Shown: positions 7,961 to 15,967 of the stretch, piece by piece
Layout of the letters: each line of letters starts with the position of its first letter
Position numbering within the stretch: the first letter of the stretch is position 1
Assembly (NCBI GenBank): GCA_035513175.1
Contig: DATKCN010000216.1
Coordinates: forward strand, 1-32,957
Direction: 5' to 3'
Length of the DNA: 32,957 nt
Origin: DATKCN01 sp035513175
Lineage (GTDB): Bacteria; Chloroflexota; Chloroflexia; Thermomicrobiales; CFX8
Notes under the pieces: generated by a model
Told to the model about the DNA's origin: nothing
The model's database searches: none
What the model saw: the letters and a program-made list of their open reading frames with translations, nothing else
Program-made: the position numbers and the translations under genes

Positions 7961-8784
7961 CAGCGCGGGCAGTACACCGTGCCTCGCTGACCTACGACGA
8001 GCCTGGCAACCGGATAACCGCACGACGTGCACGGATGACCGGGTCGGATACCGTATATGCGGAGGTGCGACTGATTCTGCCCGGGCTCCCCGACTCCGCC
8101 GCGGTAATCGCGGAGCGTCGTTCCACGTCTGTCGATCGACGCGGAAAGAATCTCGACGATCGCGCGGTGAAGCAGTCTTGCCTGTTCCACGCTGATGTCG
8201 TGGGCGCGCATGAGAGGATGTATGCCAGCCGCGAAGAGCGCCTCATCGACGTAAATGTTTCCAAGCCCGGCAATGACGATCTGATCCAGCAAAAGAGGCT
8301 TGATTGCTCTGGAACGCGAGCTCAGAATCGAGTGAAGGCAATCGACACTGAACGCGGCCGATAGCGGCTCAACGCCAAGAGCGCGGTCCACGTCTTCATA
8401 ATCGCCGGGAGTCAGGTAGCAGATTCTTCCAAACTTTCGCACGTCGTAGAAGGCCAGGGAGGAGCCGTCATCGAACGAGAACAGCGCGCGAAGATATCGT
8501 TCACGATCCGGGACCCGCTGTCGATCGGCCGGCAATGCGAATAGCTCACCGGTCATCCGCAGATGAACAGAGACTCGGGCGCCGTCGCTCAGCTCCAGGA
8601 TGACAAGCTTCCCGCGGCGGTTGACATCGACGATCGTCCTATCGATGATCAGGTCGAGGAACGAGTTTCCGTCCATTCTGGCAACAGTCCGATCCCAACA
8701 TAGAACGAAGCCCGCGATACTGCGCCCGGTTATCAGCGGACCCAACGTGCGGCGAACGGTTTCAACCTCAGGCAGCTCGGGCAC
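7900..8784 (-). CDS. mutM: Formamidopyrimidine-DNA glycosylase (Fpg/MutM)
   Basis: A base excision repair enzyme that removes 8-oxoguanine and formamidopyrimidines and cuts the abasic site. The start MPELPEVET carries the catalytic Pro2 and Glu3. The H2TH region includes PLLLDQIVIAGLGNIYVDEALF, and the C-terminal zinc finger is CTSCGYPVARL...TVYCPRCQ. It has 294 residues. After the zinc finger there is an unusual tail of about 18 residues (LAPEYALSITDPINGSSS), and this is the part encoded opposite the end of thrC. Mut M faces the HIT gene across a 39-bp divergent gap. Confidence 0.95.
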   Translation of the reverse strand: MPELPEVETVRRTLGPLITGRSIAGFVLCWDRTVARMDGNSFLDLIIDRTIVDVNRRGKLVILELSDGARVSVHLRMTGELFALPADRQRVPDRERYLRALFSFDDGSSLAFYDVRKFGRICYLTPGDYEDVDRALGVEPLSAAFSVDCLHSILSSRSRAIKPLLLDQIVIAGLGNIYVDEALFAAGIHPLMRAHDISVEQARLLHRAIVEILSASIDRRGTTLRDYRGGVGEPGQNQSHLRIYGIRPGHPCTSCGYPVARLVVGQRGTVYCPRCQLAPEYALSITDPINGSSS

Positions 8785-8823
8785 TGATGGACCTCTTCAT
8801 AATCAGCGAGAAGGGACCTCAAG

Positions 8824-9177
8824 ATGATGCGACATGATAGCGACTGTTTATTCTGCCGCATCGTCGCCGGAGAGATTCCGGCCACGATCGTGTTCTCAGA
8901 CGATCATACTGTCGCATTTCGCGACATTCAGCCGGCCGCTCCGACGCATGTCCTAGTGATTCCACGTGAGCATATTCGGTCTCTTCACGAGCTTGAACCC
9001 GCGGATCATGACGTTCTCAGAGCATTGGCGATGAGTACGCAGCGCGTGGCTGAACTGGAAGGCATCGCCGGCGCTGGCTACCGCGTCGTTACCAACGTCG
9101 GCGCCGATGGTGGGCAGTCGGTCGATCATCTTCACTTCCATGTGCTCGGAGGACGGCAATTGCGCGGCCTGGGCTGA
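8824..9177 (+). CDS. HIT family nucleotide hydrolase
   Basis: A histidine triad protein of 117 residues, similar to bacterial HinT-type purine nucleoside phosphoramidases. Seen directly: the N-terminal DCLFCRIVAGEIPA segment with CxxC and the C-terminal triad HLHFHVLGG. AAGGGA stands 8 bp before tandem ATGs at 8824 and 8827. The true in vivo substrate cannot be told from sequence. A separate promoter follows for yqeY. Confidence 0.93.
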   Translation: MMRHDSDCLFCRIVAGEIPATIVFSDDHTVAFRDIQPAAPTHVLVIPREHIRSLHELEPADHDVLRALAMSTQRVAELEGIAGAGYRVVTNVGADGGQSVDHLHFHVLGGRQLRGLG

Positions 9178-9211
9178 GCCGTTCGCAGCCTAGCGCGATG
9201 TTTTTCAGCAT

Positions 9212-9240
9212 TTGTCGATCGATAACCCAGCGCCTATACT
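9212..9240 (+). promoter_or_regulatory. Sigma-70 promoter of yqeY
   Basis: TTGTCG (9212-9217) and TATACT (9235-9240) with a 17-bp spacer. The start near 9247 lies inside the longer open frame and rules out its first ATG, supporting translation from 9311. Confidence 0.6.
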
Positions 9241-9310
9241 GAAGCGATTCGCACTCCCACTCCTTAAGATTGTCTACGCTTCGGGCGACGATCTATGGGG
9301 AGCCATCTCA

Positions 9311-9799
9311 ATGAAGGATGTTGCGGTGAGCCTGGCGGATCGACTCGACAGGGATCTGAAGGAAGCAATGCGCGCGGGTGATAACCGGCGCCGAGACGTC
9401 ATCAGATTCCTCCGCGCAGCGATCACGAACGCATCATTCGAGAAACGCGCTGATCTGACAGACGACGAGATCCTGGACGTGATCAGATATCAGATAAAGC
9501 AGCGTCGTGACTCGATCGACTTGTTTCGCGCGGGTGGACGGGATGAACTGGCCGCGGAAGAGGAAGCGCAGATCGCCGTGCTGCAGCCGTACCTTCCAGC
9601 GCAACTCGATCACGACGAGCTGGTCGAAATTGTTCAGCGTGTCGCACGCGAATTGGGCGCGCGGAGTCCACGCGATATGGCTCGGTTGATGCCGGCGGTC
9701 CTCGCTGAAACGGACGGACGCGCGGAAGGCAGGGTGTTAAGCGAGCTCGCCAGGCAGGAGCTTGCACGCAGATCGTCCCTACCGGAGAACCAATCCTGA
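9311..9799 (+). CDS. yqeY: GatB/YqeY domain protein
   Basis: A 162-residue YqeY protein, resembling the tRNA-binding tail domain of GatB/GatE; its cellular role is not firmly known. The family pattern LADRLDRDLKEAMRAGDNRRRDVIRFLRAAITNA, then QRRDSIDLFRAGGRDELAAEEEAQIAVLQPYLPAQL, is clear. I chose the ATG at 9311, with GGGGAG 8 bp upstream; GTG 9326 (preceded by AAGGA) is an alternative. The gene precedes pgpH by 48 bp on the same strand. Confidence 0.93.
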   Translation: MKDVAVSLADRLDRDLKEAMRAGDNRRRDVIRFLRAAITNASFEKRADLTDDEILDVIRYQIKQRRDSIDLFRAGGRDELAAEEEAQIAVLQPYLPAQLDHDELVEIVQRVARELGARSPRDMARLMPAVLAETDGRAEGRVLSELARQELARRSSLPENQS

Positions 9800-9847
9800 G
9801 TACCGTCCCATACATCTGCCTACCTTCTTCGTCCAACTGGATATGAC

Positions 9848-12046
9848 ATGAGCGACTTGACACCGCCAGTCACATTGACCAAATCGAACAATGGCGATCG
9901 CCGTCCCGTCATCGATCGGTTGCTGCGTGGCAGGGTTAGCCGTCGGTCCGCCGCGGGCCAGGATGTCGTGCGGCTGCTCGCGTTTTCGGTCGCGGTGCTT
10001 GTTGTGGCTATCTCGAGCGTCGCGTTCGCGTGGGGTTCGGGCGGCCCATCCCTCCTAGCAGATGACGCCGCGTCGGCGACGATCAAAGCCACCGATACGG
10101 TCACGTATCAGAGTGATCTGCGAACCGAGGAACGGCGGCATGACGCCTTCATCGACGCGCGGAACATCGTTCTCTCGCAGGACGACGACGTTCGACCCAA
10201 CCAGGTTGCTGCCCTGAGGGCGTTTCTTGATCAGGTTGACGTAATTCGATCCGACGCCGCCGTCACCGACACCGATTCCGCAGATTTGATACGCACGCTG
10301 CTCGAGGACTTGAACGCGCTGGAAGCGAACCGGATCGTGACATTTACGCCTGCGGCCTGGGAGCGCGTCAAGAGCGAAGCGATCCGCCTGGTGGACACGA
10401 CGCTGGCAAATCCCGTCCAGACCGACGATGTCGCTCGAGTCCGCGAGGATCTCGACTCAAGCGTCCTGGCACAGCTCACGGCGGATGAGCAGGGCGTCGC
10501 GATCGCGGTGGCGCGCCCGTTCGTCCGTGCTAACGTGTTTGTCGACGAGGTGCAGACGTTGATGAACCGCCAGCGCGCCGCTGACAGTGTCGAGCCATTC
10601 ATGGTAACCGTGCTTGCCGGGCAGGCGGTCGTCCGTGACGGGGACATCGTGACCGCATACGACATCGAGAAGCTTGAGAAGATCGGTCTATTGTCACCGT
10701 CGATCGACTTGTCGACTCGGGCCGCCCGAGCGGGGTTGATGGCGATCCTGACCTTGGCGCTGGTGAGCTACCTGGCCCGCTTTCACCGGCAGATCTGGCA
10801 AGGCAGGCAACTGCTGCTCGTCTCGATCGTGGTCATCGGACCGATCATCATGGGCCGGCTGATCCTTCCGCACAACGAGATCCAGTACATGTTCCCAATC
10901 GCAGCCAGCGCCATGCTGCTGGCAGTGCTGCTCGACTTCGAGATCGCAGTCGTGATCGGCGCGATATTGTCCATGTATCTGGGCGTCATCGCGGAGATGT
11001 CGTTCGAGTTGGCCGTGCTTTACTTTCTGGCGTCGATAGCAGGCGCGTTCGTCCTCTGGCGCGCTGAGCGTACGATGACGTTTGTGTGGGCGGGATTGGC
11101 GGTCGCGGTAACATCATTTGCGGTCGCCGTCTGCTTCAACGCGCTCGACGGCGCGGTAGACTCCGGGCTCGTCGGCGAGCGCCTGGTGGAGACGCTGGTC
11201 GCTGGAGCGCTGGCGTCGTCCTTGACCTTTCTGTCGTTCAGCCTGCTGGGTTCCTTGTTCGGCATTACGACTCATCTCCAACTGCTTGAGCTGGCTCATC
11301 CCAATCAGCCATTGCTGTATCGCCTCGCGCGCGAAGCACCCGGGACATATCACCACTCCATCGTCGTTAGCAATCTGGCCGAAAGCGGGGTCGAGATCGT
11401 TGGCGGTGACCCGTTGTTCGCCCGTGTCGCGGTGCTGTATCACGACGTCGGGAAGATCACTCGACCGACATTCTTCATCGAGAATCAGGCGAACCTGGAG
11501 AATCCTCACGACCTGCTCGACCCGCGCGTCAGCGCTCGCGTCATCGTTGATCACGTCACCGATGGCGCTCGTCTCGCGAAGAAGGCGCGCCTGCCGCAGT
11601 CGATGATCGATGTCATCGAGCAGCATCACGGAACCTCGCTTATCCGCTACTTCTACGCGAAGTCGCAGGAGGCGGGGGACGATGCCGCGGAGTGCGACTA
11701 TCGGTATCCGGGTCCGAAACCGCAGACAAAGGAGGCGGGGGTTATCATGATGGCGGACTCGGTGGAAGCCGCCGTCCGATCGCACGCCATGGGTGGACAT
11801 CTTGCCAGCGGCAAGGGTATTGTCAAAGAGGGGTCGGAGACCCTGGAGTCGATCGTTGACAACGTGATTCAGGAGCGTCTCGATGACGGTCAGTTCACCG
11901 AATGTGACCTGACGCTACGAGAGGTGGAGCTGATACGCCGCACGTTCGTACAGATTCTTGCAGGTATTTATCATCCGCGGATCGAGTATCCGGCGGTCGA
12001 GATGAAAACCACAGCCGCCGCGAGCGCGCCAACACCAGCGGGCTGA
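9848..12046 (+). CDS. pgpH: 7TM-HD family membrane phosphohydrolase (c-di-AMP phosphodiesterase, PgpH-like)
   Basis: A 732-residue membrane protein. Order: short cytoplasmic N-terminus, TM helix about 42-64 (VRLLAFSVAVLVVAISSVAFAW), a large extracytoplasmic 7TMR-HDED domain, about seven TM helices (from AARAGLMAILTLALVSYLA to ASSLTFLSFSLLGSLFG), then a cytoplasmic HD domain with YHHSIVVSNLAE, VAVLYHDVGK and EQHHGTSLIRYFY. Proteins of this architecture, such as Listeria PgpH, hydrolyse the second messenger c-di-AMP. Four bases separate it from ybeY, a classic pairing. No strong Shine-Dalgarno is visible before ATG 9848. The substrate is family-based inference. Confidence 0.92.
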   Translation: MSDLTPPVTLTKSNNGDRRPVIDRLLRGRVSRRSAAGQDVVRLLAFSVAVLVVAISSVAFAWGSGGPSLLADDAASATIKATDTVTYQSDLRTEERRHDAFIDARNIVLSQDDDVRPNQVAALRAFLDQVDVIRSDAAVTDTDSADLIRTLLEDLNALEANRIVTFTPAAWERVKSEAIRLVDTTLANPVQTDDVARVREDLDSSVLAQLTADEQGVAIAVARPFVRANVFVDEVQTLMNRQRAADSVEPFMVTVLAGQAVVRDGDIVTAYDIEKLEKIGLLSPSIDLSTRAARAGLMAILTLALVSYLARFHRQIWQGRQLLLVSIVVIGPIIMGRLILPHNEIQYMFPIAASAMLLAVLLDFEIAVVIGAILSMYLGVIAEMSFELAVLYFLASIAGAFVLWRAERTMTFVWAGLAVAVTSFAVAVCFNALDGAVDSGLVGERLVETLVAGALASSLTFLSFSLLGSLFGITTHLQLLELAHPNQPLLYRLAREAPGTYHHSIVVSNLAESGVEIVGGDPLFARVAVLYHDVGKITRPTFFIENQANLENPHDLLDPRVSARVIVDHVTDGARLAKKARLPQSMIDVIEQHHGTSLIRYFYAKSQEAGDDAAECDYRYPGPKPQTKEAGVIMMADSVEAAVRSHAMGGHLASGKGIVKEGSETLESIVDNVIQERLDDGQFTECDLTLREVELIRRTFVQILAGIYHPRIEYPAVEMKTTAAASAPTPAG

Positions 12047-12050
12047 CCGC

Positions 12051-12512
12051 GTGCCATTGAAGTGTGAGTTCGTGTCGGACACATCGATCGATCCGCTGGT
12101 GATCGCGACGCTCGAACACGTCATGGCCAGCGTGAGCGAGCTCGAGCCGTCCATTCCAGATGGAACGTGGTCGTTAACCGTGCTTCTGACCGACGACGAG
12201 ACAATTGCGAGCACACATGCGGAGTATTTCTGCATCAACTCGCCAACGGATGTCATTTCGTTTCCGTCCGGTGACGACCTATCGCTGCCATCGGGCTATC
12301 TCGGCGATATCGTAATCTCCGTGGACACGGCCGAACGGCAGTCCTTCGACGCGGGCCACAGCAGCGCCCGCGAGGTGGCGTACCTCGCGCTGCACGGGCT
12401 CCTCCACTTGTGCGGGTTCGATGACCGGAACGAAACGGACCGGCTTGCCATGCTGGCTCGGCAGTCAGAGCTGCTCGAACGAGCCGAAGCACTCCTGGAT
12501 ATCCAATTGTGA
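12051..12512 (+). CDS. ybeY: Endoribonuclease YbeY
   Basis: A zinc-dependent endoribonuclease involved in 16S rRNA 3' maturation and ribosome quality control. The protein has 153 residues from GTG 12051. Family motifs are NSPTDVISFP (here INSPTDVISFPSG), GYLGDIVIS and the zinc motif HGLLHLCGFDD. The usual motif is HGxLHLxGYDH; the third histidine is replaced by aspartate here. It overlaps the next gene by 4 bp (GTGA). There is no phoH/ybeZ next to it, although the PgpH-YbeY pair is retained. Confidence 0.92.
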   Translation: MPLKCEFVSDTSIDPLVIATLEHVMASVSELEPSIPDGTWSLTVLLTDDETIASTHAEYFCINSPTDVISFPSGDDLSLPSGYLGDIVISVDTAERQSFDAGHSSAREVAYLALHGLLHLCGFDDRNETDRLAMLARQSELLERAEALLDIQL

Positions 12513-13594
12513 ATCCAGTCACCGTGTCGCTCGTCGCCACTGTGAAGAATGAGTCGTCGTCGATTGGCGCGTGGCTGCGGGCGATCGAATCTCAAACGCG
12601 GCTTCCAGATGAAACGATCATAGTCGACGCGGGCTCGACCGACGGCTGCTGGGAACACCTGTGTATGTGGACGCCGATGTTCCCGGTGCTGGTGCTGCAA
12701 GTAGCGGGAGTCAACATCAGTCAGGGGCGCAATGCGGCGATTGAGCGAGCGTCTGGAATCATTATCGCCGTAACGGACGCGGGGACGGTCGCGGAGCCCG
12801 AGTGGCTGGAACGCCTTGTCGAGAGTCTGCGTGACGAACGTGTCGACGTGTCGGCGGGCTTCTTCCGACCACAGCTCGACAGTTACTGGGCGCGTGGACT
12901 CGCGGCAGCGACGCTGCCTGATTCCAGCGAGATCGACATCGCGACGTTTCAGCCGTCGAGCCGCTCCGTCGCGTTTCGGCGGACGTGGTGGGAGGCGGGC
13001 ATTCGGTACCCCGAATGGCTGGACTTCTGCGAGGATCTCGTATGGGACCTCGCGCTACGCCGGGCTGGCGCCCGCTTTCATTTCGCCGATGGCGCGGTCG
13101 TCACGTACCACGTGCGCCCGACACTTGGCGAGTACTTACGGCAATACTTTCGCTACGCGCGGGGAGACGGAAAGGCGGGATTGTTCGCGAGGCGCCACGC
13201 GCTGCGCTATTTTGCCTACTCCGCACTGCTGTTGGCGCTGGCGCGAGGTCGGCATTGGGAGTGCATGGTGCTGGCAGGGATAGGCGCGCTCTACGTGCGC
13301 CGTCCGGTCGAACGGCTGCTCGCGCGCGATCGATCGATGGGCAGGTCGATGCGGGACACGGCTCTCACCGTGCCGTTGGTGCTGGCGTTACGAGCGGCGG
13401 GCGACCTTGCAAAGATAGCCGGATACCCGGTTGGGCTGACGTGGCGGGTCCGCGTGATGGGCGGACCCTGCTGGCGCGCAACCTGGAGGCGCGTTAATCC
13501 TGATGGGAAACGGTTTCTGCCTTCAACGATGTCCAGAGGAACTCAGCAGCCGTCATCGTCGCCCGCCTGCGAATCTCCGCGGGATTCGACGTGA
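12509..13594 (+). CDS. Family 2 glycosyltransferase with C-terminal hydrophobic region
   Basis: A GT-A fold glycosyltransferase of 361 residues. Seen: SLVATVKNESSSIGAWL, the nucleotide-binding IIVDAGSTDG, the GRNAAIERASG helix, the acidic segment VTDAGTVAEPEWLERL in the DxD position, and FCEDLVWDLALRRAG around the presumed catalytic base. Two hydrophobic segments follow (around FAYSALLLALARG...WECMVLAGIGALYV and LTVPLVLALRAAGDLAKIAGYPVGL), suggesting membrane association. Start GTG 12509 overlaps the ybeY stop. The last 34 residues are low-complexity and lie opposite the 3' end of cinA. Sugar donor and acceptor are unknown. Confidence 0.85.
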   Translation: MNPVTVSLVATVKNESSSIGAWLRAIESQTRLPDETIIVDAGSTDGCWEHLCMWTPMFPVLVLQVAGVNISQGRNAAIERASGIIIAVTDAGTVAEPEWLERLVESLRDERVDVSAGFFRPQLDSYWARGLAAATLPDSSEIDIATFQPSSRSVAFRRTWWEAGIRYPEWLDFCEDLVWDLALRRAGARFHFADGAVVTYHVRPTLGEYLRQYFRYARGDGKAGLFARRHALRYFAYSALLLALARGRHWECMVLAGIGALYVRRPVERLLARDRSMGRSMRDTALTVPLVLALRAAGDLAKIAGYPVGLTWRVRVMGGPCWRATWRRVNPDGKRFLPSTMSRGTQQPSSSPACESPRDST

Positions 13595-14711
13595 TCGATT
13601 GGGTTCGCAGCCAGACGCCGTCGGGATGGGCGAGCGCCATTGCAATGTCGCCGGCCTGACGATCACGGGAACCGTCGTCCGAAATCCTGACAACGACGGC
13701 AGCGCCTAGCTCGACGCCGGATGATCTCGCGGCCTGTTGCGCGCCCGACACGGCCAGCGTGGACGGAGTTGATTCCCCGTCGAAGAACAAGCCGTTGCAG
13801 GACACGGAGACGCACGTCACCAGCACCTGATCGGCCAGAGGGCTCTCTCCCAGCAGGCCGGACAGTCGACCGGCGTTGCCCGCTTCCCACACGGCGAGCT
13901 TGGCCCCACGCTGCGCGATCGGTTGGAGGACCGCGGTCGAAAGCGGGATGTTCAGGTCTCCATAGATGTATGCGCCGATCGCCTGTCGTATCTCCGCTTC
14001 AGCCGCCGAAACCGTTGCTTCAGCCTCCGTTCGGTCTTGCGACAGGGCGGTAACTCGCACGTGAACGCCGTCGTCCTTGGCGTACGTCGCAATCGTCGGT
14101 CGACCTCGCTGGATGATGTGCTTCAGTTCCTGTTCGACGGCCGACTCCCCGAGACCGATTGTCTTCAACGTGCGCGTCACGATCGAATCGGAACCGAGCC
14201 TTCGCAGAAGCCGAGGCACGACCTGTTCAGTCCACATGCGCGTCATCTCACGCGGCACACCCGGCATGATCGCGATCGAACGGTCTCCGGACGTGACAAA
14301 CCACCCCGGCGCGGTTCCAATCGGATTGCTCATGACGTCGCACGACGGGATTACCCACGCCTGCTTGATATTCTGCTCCGGCATGACGACGCCTCGGCGC
14401 GTGAAGAACTCTCGAATCGTCTCGGCGATCGCGCGATCGACCGATGGCGATTCGCCGACAAAGCGCGAAACGGCTTCCCTGGTGAGGTCATCGTCGGTTG
14501 GGCCGATTCCACCGGTGGCGACGACAAACTGCGCGTCCGCAAGCGCCCGGTCAAACGCGCGCACGATGCGGTCGAGATTGTCATCGACCTGTGTCACTCC
14601 GACGACCTCGACGCCAAGCTCGTTCAGTTCCTGAGCGAGGAACGTGGAATTGGTGTCGGTCAGGAACCCTTGAAGCAGCTCGGACCCAATCGACAGGATG
14701 GCGGCCTGCAT
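13494..14711 (-). CDS. cinA: CinA family protein (nicotinamide-nucleotide amidase / molybdopterin-binding domain)
   Basis: A 405-residue two-domain CinA-like protein. The N-terminal MoaB/MogA-type domain has MQAAILSIGSELLQGFLTDTNSTFLAQEL and VVATGGIGPTDDDLT; the C-terminal domain is CinA-C-like (around AQRGAKLAVWEAGNAGRLSGLLG), associated in the family with NMN deamidation. The C-terminal signature is divergent (many members have AESCTGG where this has WEAGNAG), so amidase activity is uncertain. Start ATG 14711 has GGGGAG 7 bp upstream; the longer frame from 14726 adds five residues. The 3' end overlaps the convergent glycosyltransferase by 101 bp. Confidence 0.88.
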   Translation of the reverse strand: MQAAILSIGSELLQGFLTDTNSTFLAQELNELGVEVVGVTQVDDNLDRIVRAFDRALADAQFVVATGGIGPTDDDLTREAVSRFVGESPSVDRAIAETIREFFTRRGVVMPEQNIKQAWVIPSCDVMSNPIGTAPGWFVTSGDRSIAIMPGVPREMTRMWTEQVVPRLLRRLGSDSIVTRTLKTIGLGESAVEQELKHIIQRGRPTIATYAKDDGVHVRVTALSQDRTEAEATVSAAEAEIRQAIGAYIYGDLNIPLSTAVLQPIAQRGAKLAVWEAGNAGRLSGLLGESPLADQVLVTCVSVSCNGLFFDGESTPSTLAVSGAQQAARSSGVELGAAVVVRISDDGSRDRQAGDIAMALAHPDGVWLRTQSITSNPAEIRRRATMTAAEFLWTSLKAETVSHQD

Positions 14712-14740
14712 GCACTGTCTCCCCACGCTATGCGGTGTGG

Positions 14741-14749
14741 ATTATCGCA
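14741..14749 (-). promoter_or_regulatory. Extended -10 promoter of cinA
   Basis: On the minus strand TGC then GATAAT (14746-14741), with no strong -35. The implied start near 14735 gives a leader of about 25 nt before ATG 14711. Confidence 0.45.
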
Positions 14750-14811
14750 TGGACCGTGACCGTTGCGGAAACAGACAGAAGGGGGGAACGGCGCGATGCT
14801 CCTGAGATGTG

Positions 14812-14884
14812 TACCCTCGGAGGGACTCGAACCCCCAACCTCTTGTTCCGAAGACAAGCGCTCTATCCGTTGAGCTACGAGGGC
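14812..14884 (-). tRNA. tRNA-Arg(TCG)
   Basis: Acceptor GCCCTCG/CGAGGGT has a G1-T72 wobble. Anticodon stem CTTGT/ACAAG encloses loop CTTCGGA with anticodon TCG (Arg, codon CGA). The D-loop AACGGATA carries the A20 typical of tRNA-Arg. T-loop TTCGAGT is canonical. Discriminator A; CCA is not encoded. Confidence 0.92.
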
Positions 14885-14923
14885 GAAATACATCCAAAGT
14901 CGGCTGCCGCGGCGACGCATCGA

Positions 14924-14932
14924 ATTATGCCA
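14924..14932 (-). promoter_or_regulatory. Possible extended -10 promoter of tRNA-Arg
   Basis: On the minus strand TGG then CATAAT (14929-14924), about 40 bp before tRNA-Arg. A TTGCGG lies upstream at a long 19-bp spacing. Just upstream a 6-bp GCGGGC/GCCCGC hairpin (14937-14952) could end the tRNA-His transcript, though it has no U-tract. Confidence 0.3.
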
Positions 14933-15006
14933 CCCGGCGGGCTGGTGCCCGCAATCGAAACGACGACCCGTCGGCAATGTCTTGCACAACGGGCCTTTCG
15001 TGGTGG

Positions 15007-15083
15007 TGGGGTGCCTCACGGGGCTCGAACCCGTAACCTCTGGTTCCACAGACCAGCGCTCTGCCGGTTGAGCTAGAGGCACC
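15007..15083 (-). tRNA. tRNA-His(GTG) with encoded G-1
   Basis: Acceptor GTGCCTC/GAGGCAC is perfect. The anticodon stem CTGGT/ACCAG encloses CTGTGGA with anticodon GTG. The genome encodes the extra G-1 (15083) opposite C73 (15010), the histidine identity pair, followed by CCA. The 5' end lies 9 nt after the RNase P RNA 3' end on the same strand. Confidence 0.95.
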
Positions 15084-15092
15084 ATGACCGAA

Positions 15093-15429
15093 GATACCGG
15101 ACTGTAAGCCGAGTTCTGTCTTGGACGATCATCTATCTCAGCCCTCATCGGGCCGGACGCATCGCGTCTGCTCTCAACCTCGGACCTTGGCGAGCAACCT
15201 GGTTCGCGGTCCAGTCGGAGATTGCTGCGGGGAGGATTGCCCTTTTCACTCCCAGCTTGACAGCTGGGCATTAGTCTCTGTTGCTCTCGCCACTCGCCGT
15301 GCGCCAGTGGCGCCAGTACGGACTGTCGACGCGCATCGACACGCGCCTCCCTGACTTTCGCCAGGCACCCTCGCTCTGTGCAGCTCGGACTTTCCTCTGG
15401 CCGAAGCCAGCGACCGTCCGTCCGGTATC
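15093..15429 (-). ncRNA. rnpB: RNase P RNA (bacterial A-type)
   Basis: The catalytic RNA of ribonuclease P, which cuts tRNA 5' leaders. The universal 5' core GAGGAAAGTCCGAGC lies at 15397-15383 and the 3' core ACAGAACTCGGCTT at 15119-15106; together they build helix P4. The ends pair as a 10-bp P1 helix (15429-15420 with 15102-15093), which sets both boundaries at about 337 nt. Internal signatures GGGTGCCTGGCGAAAGTC and GAGTGAAAAGGGCAA are also visible. No promoter was found in the 43 bp between it and tRNA-Leu, so co-transcription from the tRNA-Leu promoter is likely. Confidence 0.95.
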
Positions 15430-15472
15430 ATTCAGTTGTTAAGGCGGCGCACGCGGAGCGAACGCCGGTCGA

Positions 15473-15559
15473 TGGTGCCGAAGGGGAGATTTGAACTCCC
15501 ACGCCCTTACGGGCACTACGCCCTGAACGTAGCGCGTCTGCCGGTTCCGCCACTTCGGC
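15473..15559 (-). tRNA. tRNA-Leu(CAG)
   Basis: A type II tRNA with a long variable arm (GTGCCCGTAAGGGC). Acceptor GCCGAAG/CTTCGGC is perfect. Anticodon stem CTACG/CGTAG holds loop TTCAGGG, anticodon CAG (Leu, codon CUG). CCA is encoded (15475-15473). It is the first gene of the tRNA-Leu/rnpB/tRNA-His array. Confidence 0.95.
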
Positions 15560-15583
15560 GCGTGGCTCTTTCGAGCGCACCCA

Positions 15584-15612
15584 AGTATATCAGTGGTCGA
15601 TCGAGGCGCCAA
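15584..15612 (-). promoter_or_regulatory. Sigma-70 promoter of the tRNA-Leu/rnpB/tRNA-His transcript
   Basis: On the minus strand TTGGCG (15612-15607) and TATACT (15589-15584) with a 17-bp spacer and TG one base before the -10. The start near 15577 is about 18 nt before tRNA-Leu. Confidence 0.65.
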
Positions 15613-15679
15613 TGCCCGTGTGGCTCGCTGGGCGCGTAGCGCCTGTCACACTCGCTACCGAAGCCCGTCAGGAGACGAT

Positions 15680-15967
15680 GTGCGTTGGAAGAGGAACCGA
15701 GCGCCCTACGTGACGCTGCTCTCCGGGCCTGACTGCAGCCTCTGCGCTGAGGCAGAGCGCGTGACGCGCGCTGTGTTCGGAATGGATCGGGTCCGGATCG
15801 TGAGTATCACTGGAAACCGTGATCTGGAAGACGAATACGTGTTTCGAATTCCGGTGCTGATGTCGGGTCGCGTCGTGCTGGCCGAAGGCCGAATCGATCG
15901 CGAGGCCGCGCGATTAGCGCATGCGGCCGCCAGGCGGATCCGCCGCGAGGAAGGCTGCGACGCTTGA
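15680..15967 (+). CDS. Glutaredoxin-like (DUF836-type) thiol protein
   Basis: A 95-residue thioredoxin-fold protein. The N-terminal strand leads into SGPDCSLC, a CxxC redox motif (VTLLSGPDCSLCAEAERV), and the cis-Pro region is FRIPVLM. This matches the glutaredoxin-like DUF836 family. The start GTG 15680 has AGGAG 5 bp upstream; the frame continues back to 15593 but overlaps the tRNA-Leu promoter. It overlaps the next gene by 4 bp (TTGA). The redox partner is unknown. Confidence 0.8.
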   Translation: MRWKRNRAPYVTLLSGPDCSLCAEAERVTRAVFGMDRVRIVSITGNRDLEDEYVFRIPVLMSGRVVLAEGRIDREAARLAHAAARRIRREEGCDA

